Assembly (NCBI GenBank): GCA_041671045.1
Contig: JBAZCF010000003.1
Location: 62,001-126,000 of the forward strand
Direction of reading: 5' to 3'
DNA length: 64,000 nt
Source: Parachlamydiales bacterium
Lineage (GTDB): Bacteria; Chlamydiota; Chlamydiia; Chlamydiales; JABDDJ01
Both the position numbers and the translations under genes were made by a program. A model generated the notes under the pieces. That model saw nothing but the letters and a program-made list of their open reading frames with translations, was not told the origin of the DNA and did no database searches. Of this stretch, positions 1 to 7,887 are shown piece after piece (positions within the stretch are counted from its first letter, which is position 1; every line of letters begins with the position of its first letter).

Positions 1-2
1 GC

Positions 3-794
3 CATTTTGCCGGACTGGTCGTCAAAGATGCCTTATGCGATAGGTTACGTGACCTGCGCGGCGAGCGCCCCAGTGTAAATATTGAAGAACCTGATGTTCA
101 AATCAATCTTCACGTCTCAGGATACCACGGCACAATTTACCTGGACACTTCAGGAATACCCCTGCATAAAAGAGGTTATCGCCTGGATGGGGGCATGGCT
201 CCATTGCAAGAGAACCTAGCAGCAGCCATTCTCCAACTTATCGGCTATGACGGCTCCGGCGTATTATGCGATCCATTATGCGGTTCAGGCACCTTTTTAG
301 CTGAAGCTGCGCTAATGGCAACGGGGACTGCTCCCGGATTTTTGCGCACCAAGTGGGGATTTATGAACCATCCTCATTTTAAGCAGGAAGAGTGGCTGAA
401 ATTGAAGAACACAATCGATAGATTGCGCCGTCCCTTAGCTAAAAACTCTATTCTCGGGGTAGACTGCAATAGCAGTGTTATCCAAATCTGCAAGAAAAAT
501 CTTCGTGCTGCAGGTTTTCACAATGATATTCAAGTCGAGCATACAGATTTTACAGAAACATCATTTAAAGGTCCTATCAAATGGATTGTTGCAAACCCAC
601 CCTATGACCGTAGATTAAGTTCAGGTCCCCAGGCTGGACAGCTTTATTCACTGCTGAGCCAATTCATTGCCTTACGTAAACCAGAGAACTATGGCGTTTT
701 AATCCCTAGTGAATCCAAAGAAAAATGGTCCGGTAGTCAATCGATTAAGCTGTCTAACGGGGGATTCCCGATACAACTGCTTACTAGAAAGTAA
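3..794 (+). CDS. rlmL: THUMP/SAM-dependent 23S rRNA guanine-N2 methyltransferase, RlmL-like (5' end outside window)
   Basis: The reading frame is already open at base 3, so the N-terminus lies outside the window; the ATG at 195 is internal. The visible part starts in the end of the THUMP region (HKRGYR) and runs into the family hallmark APLQENLAAAIL. The methyltransferase domain follows, with SAM-binding motif DPLCGSGTFLAEAA and catalytic motif NPPYDRRL. These proteins methylate a guanine N2 in 23S rRNA in the cytoplasm. The C-terminus ends soon after the catalytic domain, so this is the RlmL half only and lacks the fused RlmK domain of E. coli. A hairpin at 809-829 follows the stop. The family is confident; the exact target base is inferred. 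Confidence 0.85.
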   Translation, partial: HFAGLVVKDALCDRLRDLRGERPSVNIEEPDVQINLHVSGYHGTIYLDTSGIPLHKRGYRLDGGMAPLQENLAAAILQLIGYDGSGVLCDPLCGSGTFLAEAALMATGTAPGFLRTKWGFMNHPHFKQEEWLKLKNTIDRLRRPLAKNSILGVDCNSSVIQICKKNLRAAGFHNDIQVEHTDFTETSFKGPIKWIVANPPYDRRLSSGPQAGQLYSLLSQFIALRKPENYGVLIPSESKEKWSGSQSIKLSNGGFPIQLLTRK

Positions 795-808
795 TCGCAT
801 CTAAACAG

Positions 809-870
809 GAGGCCTTTCCCCTAGGCCTCAACTTTATCTGGAGGAGATGCTAAGACAGGCTAAACCTGTC
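809..870 (+). terminator. Two hairpins after the methyltransferase gene, likely terminator
   Basis: The first inverted repeat has arms GAGGCCT (809-815) and AGGCCTC (823-829) around a 7-base loop. The second has GACAGG (854-859) and CCTGTC (865-870) around CTAAA. Neither has a long T run, so factor-independent termination is inferred from position and stem strength only. Confidence 0.4.
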
Positions 871-1056
871 CTAGTATAGGATACTCTAATACTAGCAACA
901 CTTCTCTTCGTAAAATAGAATTATCGCTAGGTTTATTTATATAAACATCTCAATGCTATTCACTTAAGTCTTTCATCTTAAGGAATCTTGGTCCTATTTT
1001 TGTTGAGGCTAATCATTTAAATTTCTTTTCATAATGTATAAAATCTATTTGAAAAG
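871..1056. other. Noncoding remainder of the 301-bp gap between rlmL and the PEP-CTERM gene
   Basis: Apart from the hairpins at 809-870 and a promoter element at 1057-1065, this AT-rich stretch shows no gene, RNA or mobile-element signature. It holds a short CCTAGTATAGG element (about 869-880) whose core also occurs in the hairpin at 48588-48612. Confidence 0.4.
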
Positions 1057-1065
1057 TGATATAAT
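1057..1065 (+). promoter_or_regulatory. Extended -10 promoter element of the PEP-CTERM gene
   Basis: TGA followed by a perfect TATAAT (1060-1065) forms an extended -10 box. No good -35 hexamer lies 17 bases upstream, which extended -10 promoters tolerate. The start codon is 30 bases downstream, after a GAGAGG ribosome binding site at 1082-1087. Confidence 0.4.
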
Positions 1066-1095
1066 GAAGTTAACGTCTTAAAGAGAGGCTAATAT

Positions 1096-2127
1096 ATGTC
1101 TCATAAAATTATTGCCTTATTGTCTGCCCTTCTATTCTCCTTCGCACCTGTCAATGCAGACTTCTCTCCCTGGCTATTTAACGTGTACGCTATAGATTCC
1201 ATAGGTACTCCAGCCCAAGCTTACGGATCTTCTATTCAAGGAATTGTAGGGGCAGGTAACAATGCTTATTTCAATGGAGCTAGCATACATTCCAATGCCG
1301 GAGCGGGACCAGGCACAGCCTATTCTTTATATACAGGTGGAAAAGCCGTTTGGACTAGCGGAAACGTTCAAAATGGTGGGATAGATGCCGGAGGAAATGT
1401 TACGATCAGTTCTACATCTGTGAATGGAAATATATCTAGCGGTGGGAAGCTAACAGGGACCAGCGGTAATATTTCCGGAAATGTAACCCTTGCACAGACT
1501 AACCAGGCCAGCCCTTCATTAACTATTAGCGGAACGCTTCAAGAAAACACACCTTATACCCCATCAATTAATTTATCTGCTGTTTCAGCCTTCTTTCAAA
1601 ATGCCAGCTCTACTTGGGCTGCAATGAGTACTAATGTTTTAGCTGTCAATAACTTTGGCCAATTACTTGTTACAGTGTTAACTCCCGGTATGAACTTCCT
1701 TAATCTTACAGCGGCACAGTTCAACTCTTATTGGGGAATGAATTTTATCGGAACAAATGCTTCCAATTTGGTAATAAACATCACAGATACTAATTTTAGC
1801 GGAACCTTGAATAATTTAGTCTACTCCTTTACCGGGGGAATGACTTCAAGCAATCTATTAGTCAACGCTAATTCCGCCACCAATATCCTCATCAGCGGAC
1901 AGAATGCCAGTTTACTGGCACCGAACGCTTTGATTACATTTCCTAGCGGTCAAGTTACAGGTAACTTAGTAGCAAACAACCTAAGAGGAGCCGGTTCAGT
2001 CGTGTCAGGATCTTTTAGCGGATTTGCAAGCATTGCCGTACCTGAACCCTCTACATACTTGATTTTAGGAAGCATGTTACTGATTTGTATATATGCCGCT
2101 AGAAGGAAAATTAATATTACCGCATAG
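1096..2127 (+). CDS. Secreted choice-of-anchor-A-like protein with PEP-CTERM-type C-terminal sorting signal
   Basis: This 343-residue protein begins with a clear signal peptide (about residues 1-21, ending VNA). The mature part is rich in Gly, Asn, Ser and Thr, with repeated 'GGNVTIS / SGNISGNVTL' strands typical of beta-helical exported proteins. Its N-terminal FNVYAIDSI...GIVGAGNNAYF segment resembles the choice-of-anchor A domain. The C-terminus has the tripartite PEP-CTERM pattern: motif VPEPST (about residue 315), one hydrophobic segment, and a basic end AARRK. In other phyla, exosortase recognises this signal and exports the protein to the envelope or matrix. No exosortase gene is visible here. 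GAGAGG precedes the ATG. Function unknown; surface location is inferred. Confidence 0.72.
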   Translation: MSHKIIALLSALLFSFAPVNADFSPWLFNVYAIDSIGTPAQAYGSSIQGIVGAGNNAYFNGASIHSNAGAGPGTAYSLYTGGKAVWTSGNVQNGGIDAGGNVTISSTSVNGNISSGGKLTGTSGNISGNVTLAQTNQASPSLTISGTLQENTPYTPSINLSAVSAFFQNASSTWAAMSTNVLAVNNFGQLLVTVLTPGMNFLNLTAAQFNSYWGMNFIGTNASNLVINITDTNFSGTLNNLVYSFTGGMTSSNLLVNANSATNILISGQNASLLAPNALITFPSGQVTGNLVANNLRGAGSVVSGSFSGFASIAVPEPSTYLILGSMLLICIYAARRKINITA

Positions 2128-2151
2128 TGGTAAAAAGCGACCATAAGGATA

Positions 2152-2212
2152 AATAAGTTTTATTTTTTCGACGTGTGATAACATATTTCGAAAAGTAAAA
2201 CTTATTTTTTTT
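2152..2212 (+). terminator. AT-rich terminator hairpin with T run
   Basis: The arm beginning AATAAGTTTTA (from 2152) pairs with TAAAACTTATT (ending 2206). Inner bases TTTTTTCGA and TTCGAAAA extend the stem, and a T run follows (to 2212). It should terminate the upstream secreted-protein transcript, but it ends only about 7 bases before the next start codon. Confidence 0.55.
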
Positions 2213-2218
2213 GTACCC

Positions 2219-3712
2219 ATGCAAACACCTTCCTTACTTCCTCCAGAGTTAGAAAAATATTGTGCCGTAAAGGATGAGACAAGCCTTTTTAATGGCTTGA
2301 AGGATAATCTTCCCGATTTAATAAAGTTTTTTATTTCTTCTTTGGATGATCATACTTGGGTGGATGCCCATCCCACTTTTTTCTCAAAAACAATTGAAGT
2401 CCTTACGCGCCGTTTCTTCAGACAGCGGATTCTCCCTGAAACAGCATCCATTATTGCAGCGGCGATACGCAGCCAGTGGAAATTGCTTAAGGAGAACGTT
2501 ATCAATGATTTGACGGTTGCCTTTCAAGGCGAGGAATTCCAAGTAAACTCGTTGTTATTTGTTTCTGATAGTGCATTTCTCAGACAAATAGTTTTGAATG
2601 AATGTGTAGATAAAGATAAAAAATTCTTTAAGTTGATCGATCCTCCTTTTGATAAAGAGTTTTTTCTGACCTATCTTACATACTGTCAGGAAGGGAGCTT
2701 ACCCGATCTTTGGCATAAGAAAGCCGAGGAACTCCTTTCCTTTATGAAGATGGCGGTAAACTGCGAATGCAAGCCCTTAGAACAGTTAGCAGCAGATACC
2801 TATAAAAGATATTTAGATAAAAAAAACGTTTTTGAAAGTGCCCTTTTTGCTTATCAATGCCGTTGGAATTGCCTTTTTATCGTATGTGCTGATTATGCCA
2901 ACACATTGAATTCAGGTATCACATTCCTTTTAGAGAAGCCTGGTTTAGCTGTTGAGGTACATAATTTTCTAGATGATACTCTGAAAATATATAATCTGTT
3001 GCAAAATGAAATTTCACACCTTACCTGCAAAGGTGTTCTGGCTGAAAAACAGCCATTAGTTGATTTGGTGGCAGCTAGCCAATATCTCTATTCATTAGAT
3101 CTCTCGGATGCTACAGATGCAACGTATATTCTTCAGGCCCTATTCCCAAAACTTGAAAACCTAAATATAACACTTTCAGAGTGGTTGAATGCATCCACCC
3201 TTGCAAGCGTATTTATAAAGGCTCCAGGATTAACCGATTTGACACTGGCTAAAAATACCCATCTCGACTACAGAGCTTGGGGGCTTTTCAATAAACTGAA
3301 AGGATTACGCAGTCTTAATCTATCCGGCTGCCACCAAATTAGAGATGCTGATTTAAGCATTATTCTTCAAGGCTGCTCAAAGCTGCAGGTATTAAACTTA
3401 ACGGAATGTAATAAGCTCTTAGATCAAGGTTTCTATCTTATTGGGCGTTTCGTAAGGAATATTCAAACGCTTGATCTCTCTCGTTGTCTTCTAACGGATG
3501 CAGCCTTAGTCGATATTGGGTTTCGGTGTAAGGTCCTCCAAAAACTAGTTCTACAGCAATGTCCAAACATTTCTGATAAGGGAATCGTCGAAGTGGTTAA
3601 ACGCTTACAAAACCTGAGAGAACTGGATCTTAAAGGGAGTTCTATCTCACAAGAGGTTAAAATTTGGATAAGCAGAGAGTATTCTTATATAAATCTCATA
3701 GATCATGGATAA
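2219..3712 (+). CDS. BTB-like domain plus leucine-rich-repeat protein (eukaryote-like, putative effector)
   Basis: The protein has 497 residues. Residues about 95-195 resemble a BTB/POZ fold: FQGEEFQVNSLLFVSDSAFLRQI matches the 'V...F.VH..LL...S.FF...' pattern and is followed by an all-helical part. Residues about 285-490 carry at least five cysteine-containing LRRs of the AMN1/F-box-LRR type, such as LRSLNLSGCHQI, LQVLNLTECNKL and LQKLVLQQCPNI. Chlamydiae infecting amoebae have expanded families of BTB and F-box proteins with LRRs, thought to act as adaptors for host cullin ubiquitin ligases. That role is inferred here. There is no signal peptide, so delivery would need type III secretion. 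No Shine-Dalgarno is visible, and a strong hairpin ends just before the ATG. Confidence 0.7.
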   Translation: MQTPSLLPPELEKYCAVKDETSLFNGLKDNLPDLIKFFISSLDDHTWVDAHPTFFSKTIEVLTRRFFRQRILPETASIIAAAIRSQWKLLKENVINDLTVAFQGEEFQVNSLLFVSDSAFLRQIVLNECVDKDKKFFKLIDPPFDKEFFLTYLTYCQEGSLPDLWHKKAEELLSFMKMAVNCECKPLEQLAADTYKRYLDKKNVFESALFAYQCRWNCLFIVCADYANTLNSGITFLLEKPGLAVEVHNFLDDTLKIYNLLQNEISHLTCKGVLAEKQPLVDLVAASQYLYSLDLSDATDATYILQALFPKLENLNITLSEWLNASTLASVFIKAPGLTDLTLAKNTHLDYRAWGLFNKLKGLRSLNLSGCHQIRDADLSIILQGCSKLQVLNLTECNKLLDQGFYLIGRFVRNIQTLDLSRCLLTDAALVDIGFRCKVLQKLVLQQCPNISDKGIVEVVKRLQNLRELDLKGSSISQEVKIWISREYSYINLIDHG

Positions 3713-3821
3713 AAAATCAGAGAGCAAGTCAGATCAGTGATAAGCAAATGAGAAATTGCATGGGTTTTTAAACTAAGAATTCATTAATAACGTCTAATTC
3801 ACGAGTAGAATTTGAAAAGGA

Positions 3822-3850
3822 TTGCTGTTTAATAATAATTTTATTATAAT
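3822..3850 (+). promoter_or_regulatory. Promoter candidate of the DUF4116-like gene
   Basis: TTGCTG (3822-3827), a 17-base spacer and a perfect TATAAT (3845-3850) lie 31 bases before the ATG in a very AT-rich stretch. The -35 box is weak. Confidence 0.4.
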
Positions 3851-3881
3851 CTATATAAATAATTTATAATTTATAATAATT

Positions 3882-5000
3882 ATGCCTTTTGAAATAAAGT
3901 TTAAAGATAAAACTCTAAGTGCAAACTCCACCCCCTATTCAACCGGGGTCAGACGTCAATACAAAGGGAATGAATATTTTCTCCTTAATATAGATAAAGA
4001 CCTCAGTTCTATATCAAGGGTTAAAAATCGTAATAGAGCGCTTTGGTTTTTAGTTAAAACTTTAGGTTTTGGCATTTTCTCTAACACCTTTTGGACCTAT
4101 GCTTCCAGAAGCTGGAATGGAAAGAAATATGTTTCTCAATACTTTAATAAGTTGAATCTGGCGGATATTCTTGAAGTGAATACAAACGAAAATAATAGGC
4201 GTAACGCACTTCTTGGCATTAAAATGAAATCTGAGGATGCGCTAAATCCCAAGAATCAAGCATTACAAGGGCTTCAGCCTTACATTGCTCTGGATACTGA
4301 AGCGGTAATAACTGCTTTAAAATATGACTTCCATCAAGCAAAATTTCTCCATCATGAGCTTAAAGAAGATAATAGATTCATAATAAAATGCCTTCAAGAG
4401 GGTGTTTCCTATGATTTTGCTCAATATCTAGACATTAAAACTCTTTCCGAACATGTTTTTGCTTTAGAACTCATCCAAATACAAGGCTGTATCTTAAAGC
4501 ATTTTCCAAAGAAGTTTCAAAATGATGATCAGATAGCCGTTTTTGCTATGCAGAATAATGCTAGAGCTTACTTATCCTTGTCGGAGCGTCTGCAAAAAAA
4601 CGAAGACTTCGCGCTTCAATTTCTTTTGAATTCCCCTGAAAATAACGCTTGTGGGCTACACTCAGAGCTTTTAGCAAGCAAAGAGTTTATGCTCAAAGCC
4701 GTGAAGGTGGATGGTAGAGTTATTAAGGCGGCTACACCGTCTCTCAAAGATAATGAAGAACTTGTAAATGCAGCGATGGATGTTAATATCGAATCTTATT
4801 TTGAAGCCTCTTCGCGCATCATCAATGAAAAAAAATTTGCCGTTCGGTATATCACTCATAAACCTCAGGATCTTAAGAGATTGCCCAAACTTCTTATCCA
4901 GGATCCGGAAATCCAAGCCATCGTAAAGAAAGCTCCTGAGGGCTATAAAATCCTAGGTGAAGCCCTAATTCATTGTAATTTTGGCAGTGAAGAAGTCTAA
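3882..5000 (+). CDS. DUF4116-like repeat protein, unknown function
   Basis: This 372-residue soluble protein has no signal peptide. The C-terminal half (about residues 210-360) is a chain of helical repeats of about 45-50 residues with the pattern 'NDDQIAVFAMQNN...YLSLSERLQKNEDFALQFL' and 'SLKDNEELVNAAMD', which matches the DUF4116 repeat. A basic aromatic N-terminal segment (residues 45-85) includes a weakly hydrophobic stretch. Such repeats are common in amoeba and giant-virus proteins and in bacteria that live in protists. It lies between the BTB-LRR gene and the kinase relic, and its stop overlaps the 3' end of that relic on the other strand by 4 bases. No Shine-Dalgarno is visible. A host-directed role is inference only. 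Confidence 0.55.
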   Translation: MPFEIKFKDKTLSANSTPYSTGVRRQYKGNEYFLLNIDKDLSSISRVKNRNRALWFLVKTLGFGIFSNTFWTYASRSWNGKKYVSQYFNKLNLADILEVNTNENNRRNALLGIKMKSEDALNPKNQALQGLQPYIALDTEAVITALKYDFHQAKFLHHELKEDNRFIIKCLQEGVSYDFAQYLDIKTLSEHVFALELIQIQGCILKHFPKKFQNDDQIAVFAMQNNARAYLSLSERLQKNEDFALQFLLNSPENNACGLHSELLASKEFMLKAVKVDGRVIKAATPSLKDNEELVNAAMDVNIESYFEASSRIINEKKFAVRYITHKPQDLKRLPKLLIQDPEIQAIVKKAPEGYKILGEALIHCNFGSEEV

Positions 5001-5732
5001 TCTAAATCTGCCCCTGCCTTTTTAAAGTATTCTTTGGCTTCTGAAGCACTTTGAAAACGCAAATCAGGATCCGTTTGAACTAATTTAACTATACCCCATT
5101 CAATAGACCTTTCAGGATAGTTTATTTTTGTATCAACCTTGAAAGCTTCAATAAAACGATCATAAATATCTACTTCAGCAGAAAATTCTTTAGTTATAGG
5201 GATTTTTTTATGAACACCTTTGAAATTATTGCTTTGAGCTTCAAGTAACCATTTTTCTCGGTTCGTTTCAATTTCAGTTATTAGCTTTAATTTTTGTTCA
5301 TCATTTAATTCTAATTTTTTTGTTTCACGGCCTCCGGTAACTAACGGATTGCTTTTTGTAATTGTCATTGGAGGATTTCTTAACGTTTCAAATTTCTTTT
5401 CAATACGCAGTTTTAACATTAGATCTTTAAAAAGTGTATCGTATTGATCATCTTTGTTTAATATCCGGTGAGCTAAGTGTTTTTAATTGAATGTAAACAT
5501 CTCTAGTTTTTCCGCCCTTATCAATTACATGGATTTTTTTAAAGCCACTTGTCCCGGAAGATAGGTTTTCTTCAATTTCTGGTGTCTTTTCCAATTCTTT
5601 CTTTGAAATCGTTTTTGCTTTCAAAATAACTACATTATTACTGTTGGTGATGACTAATTCGTTTTTTTTATGGTTTTTCTTAAAATCAAAGGAATCTTTT
5701 GAGCCGGGAGGAGCATCTGATATTCTAGTCAA
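4997..5732 (-). pseudogene. Decayed paralogue of the Ser/Thr kinase gene at 29283-30821 (frameshifted, kinase domain deleted)
   Basis: Two minus-strand frames align in order with one protein. The first (5732-5448, 94 codons) matches residues about 30-90 of the kinase: IHVIDKGGKTRDVYIQLKTL against VTVIDDANKSHTVFVKVKSL. The second is open from about 5482 to 4997 and matches residues about 105-190, for example EIETNREKWLLEAQ against DIEMNKDEWIKEAN. It then jumps straight to the C-terminal tail RFQSASEAKEYF, against RFQSAAEARKFL at about 462-473. The two frames differ by one shift near 5465-5482. The whole catalytic region (about residues 195-450) is missing. The 140-codon second frame could still be made as a small protein from the ATG at 5419, but a relic is more likely. 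Confidence 0.72.
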
Positions 5733-5747
5733 GGCAAGTATCTTGTG

Positions 5748-6665
5748 TCACAGCTCTGTAATAGCAGAATGTACGTCTTTCTTAAGCTGAGCCTGCAAAT
5801 GTGGTAATCCATCAAAACGCATTTCGGGTCTGAGATATCTTTTAAAGACAACTTCTAGCACTTTGCCATAAAGATCGCCATCATAATGAGGAATATGCAC
5901 TTCAAGCAATAACTCTCGCAGTGTATTTACTGTAGGAGCAACACCTAAATTAGCGACGGCCTGCCTTTTATGTCCTTCCCAGATAACATCCACAGCCCAA
6001 ACACCTGGCGGGGGAGTAACAATGTTATGTACTAAAAGATTAGCGGTAGGAAATCCTATTGTCCTTCCAAGTTTTTTCCCCGTGATAACATGTCCTGCAA
6101 TACTGTAAGGGCGTCCAAGTAAAGCAGAGGCATTATTCAGGTCGCCTGCGCGAATTAAATCCCTTATTGCCGTACTTGAAACCTTCTCGTTGTCCAGTGA
6201 ATACGCAGGCATGTACTCTAAGATGAAATTGAAACGCTTACTTAAAGTTTTTAGATGCTCCTCATCGCCGGAGCGGTTTTTACCAAGGCGTCCGTCGTAT
6301 CCCATGTTCAGATAGCTAAAGGGGCAGATGTTTTTAATATGCGCTAAGAATTGTTCTGCTGTTTGATTGGCGAAGCTATGATTGAAGGTGAAAAGCAGGA
6401 TGTAATCGACACCAAACTGTTCCAATAATGAAAGGCGCTGATTAGAGGTATATATCAGCGGAGTGGGTTCGTTAGGGCGCAGTGCTAGCGAGGGGTGATT
6501 ATCGTAAGTAATGAGGGCTGCGGGGCAGTGCCGTGCTTTGGCGACATCTTTTACCCGTTCAATCAGGGCCCTATGCCCTAAATGCACACCATCGAACATG
6601 CCGATGGCTACAGCTAAGTCTTGTGATAGATGAAGCGGCGTACTCGGATTGTGGATGATGGTCAT
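5748..6665 (-). CDS. ribF: Bifunctional riboflavin kinase / FAD synthetase
   Basis: This enzyme phosphorylates riboflavin to FMN and adenylylates FMN to FAD in the cytoplasm. The N-terminal nucleotidyltransferase domain opens with AVAIGMFDGVHLGHRALI, and the S-S-T-x-I-R motif (SSTAIRDLI) is present. The C-terminal riboflavin kinase domain has GRTIGFPTANL and ends in the usual 'YLRPEMRF...LQAQLKKD' region. I chose the ATG at 6665 because the protein then starts about 20 residues before the first domain motif, as in homologues. An upstream in-frame ATG at 6704 is possible, and neither has a clear ribosome binding site. It is the last gene of the rpsA-to-ribF operon, about 80 bases after truB. 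Confidence 0.93.
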   Translation of the reverse strand: MTIIHNPSTPLHLSQDLAVAIGMFDGVHLGHRALIERVKDVAKARHCPAALITYDNHPSLALRPNEPTPLIYTSNQRLSLLEQFGVDYILLFTFNHSFANQTAEQFLAHIKNICPFSYLNMGYDGRLGKNRSGDEEHLKTLSKRFNFILEYMPAYSLDNEKVSSTAIRDLIRAGDLNNASALLGRPYSIAGHVITGKKLGRTIGFPTANLLVHNIVTPPPGVWAVDVIWEGHKRQAVANLGVAPTVNTLRELLLEVHIPHYDGDLYGKVLEVVFKRYLRPEMRFDGLPHLQAQLKKDVHSAITEL

Positions 6666-6744
6666 ACGTGTCTTAGTTATAGTCAAGCTGCTGCATACCT
6701 TCATAGAATAGAGTATTCAGATATTTATCAGCTAGTCTAAGATA

Positions 6745-7452
6745 TTATGTCGTCATTGCGGGTAAAAGATGGCTTTTTAGTTCTTCTAGGGTCACTTCAC
6801 CACTTTTCAACTTGGCACCATCTAAGCTATTATCAAGATTGAATGCGCCGCTTCTAATGCGACGTAGTTGAATGAGATGTGCTCCGCATTGAAGTTTCTG
6901 CCCAAGATCATAGGCTAAAGAGCGTATGTAAGTGCCTTTTGAGCATTCTATACGCAATCTTAAATGGGGGTAGGCATACTCAAGTAACTCCACGGTCATA
7001 TTCACTTGAACCGGTGTACGTTCTATTGTCACCCCTTGTCTAGCTAGGTGATACAATTTCTGGCCTTTGACTTTTTTGGCAGAAAACATAGGTGGAATTT
7101 GCTGCTGTACACCCTGGAATGTCAGTAATGCGTCATTAATATCACTCAAAGAGGGGACGTGATCAGACTGCCTTGTGATATTACCATCCACATCATAGGA
7201 GTCTGTCTCAATCCCTAAATGCAGGGTTGTTTCATAGACCTTGTCCATTGCAGTATATTGATCGCACAAACGTGTGAAGTCACGACCGATCATCAATACC
7301 ATAACGCCGGTAGCAAAAGGATCCAGCGTGCCTGCATGGCCGATTTTTTTAACACCTGTTACACGACGGCAACAGGCAACTAGAGTAAACGAGGTGATTC
7401 CAGCCGGTTTATCAACGACCAAAATTCCCTGTGCGGGTTGTTCAATATTCAA
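6745..7452 (-). CDS. truB: tRNA pseudouridine-55 synthase
   Basis: TruB converts uridine 55 in the T-loop of tRNAs to pseudouridine. The family motifs are all present: VVDKPAGITSF near the N-terminus, GHAGTLDPFATGVMVL with the catalytic Asp, and KGTYIRSLAYDLG. At 235 residues it is near the short end of the family and stops soon after the catalytic domain, so it has little or no C-terminal PUA-like extension. It starts 9 bases after the rbfA stop, consistent with translation from one mRNA. Confidence 0.95.
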   Translation of the reverse strand: MNIEQPAQGILVVDKPAGITSFTLVACCRRVTGVKKIGHAGTLDPFATGVMVLMIGRDFTRLCDQYTAMDKVYETTLHLGIETDSYDVDGNITRQSDHVPSLSDINDALLTFQGVQQQIPPMFSAKKVKGQKLYHLARQGVTIERTPVQVNMTVELLEYAYPHLRLRIECSKGTYIRSLAYDLGQKLQCGAHLIQLRRIRSGAFNLDNSLDGAKLKSGEVTLEELKSHLLPAMTT

Positions 7453-7461
7453 GATAAAATC

Positions 7462-7842
7462 TTATTCCTGCGGTTCTGCTTCTTCTCTTGCGCGTCTTTC
7501 GTCACTGATTTTATTCATCAGTTGGGCCATGCGCATTTGTTTTTCTACAGAATCGTCTAGATGAAAAGTAAGGGAGGGGAAATAGCGCATCACGACTTTT
7601 TTAGAAGCGTGGACAGCAATGAATCCAGCAGCACTTTGTAATGCGTGGATGGTGTTTTCTTTTTCAACAGTAGAGCCGATGACACTGATATAGACTTTTG
7701 CGTAATGCAGGTCTTTTGTAATGTCTACACGGGTAACAGTCATAAGTTCATTGACATATGGATTTTTTACATCGCGTCGAATGACTTCATCGATGACTTC
7801 TTTGAGTAACGAATTTAATCGGTCTGTGCGTTTTACTGGCAT
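7462..7842 (-). CDS. rbfA: Ribosome-binding factor A
   Basis: RbfA is a KH-fold protein that binds the 30S subunit and helps mature the 5' end of 16S rRNA. From the ATG at 7842 the protein is 126 residues and starts PVKRTDRLNSLLKEVI, the usual N-terminus of the family. YAKVYISVIG and FHLDDSVEKQMRM follow as conserved stretches. The in-frame ATG at 7884 would add 14 residues encoded inside a perfect GC-rich hairpin (7861-7882) just after the infB stop, so I rejected it. It ends with an acidic tail. Confidence 0.9.
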   Translation of the reverse strand: MPVKRTDRLNSLLKEVIDEVIRRDVKNPYVNELMTVTRVDITKDLHYAKVYISVIGSTVEKENTIHALQSAAGFIAVHASKKVVMRYFPSLTFHLDDSVEKQMRMAQLMNKISDERRAREEAEPQE

Positions 7843-7860
7843 AATCTTGTGTCTATTTAA

Positions 7861-7882
7861 GGCGGAGAGTTTCCTCTCCGCC
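7861..7882 (-). promoter_or_regulatory. Perfect GNRA-loop hairpin between infB and rbfA
   Basis: Read on the minus strand, GGCGGAGAG and CTCTCCGCC form a 9-bp perfect stem closed by a GAAA tetraloop. It begins 5 bases after the infB stop and ends about 18 bases before the preferred rbfA ATG. No T run follows, so partial termination, mRNA protection or RNase processing are all possible. Confidence 0.55.
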
Positions 7883-7887
7883 AAAGC

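Noticed and set aside
1049..1054. TTGAAA as -35 box for the PEP-CTERM gene
   Set aside because: It is only 5 bases from the TATAAT box, so it cannot pair with it as a promoter.
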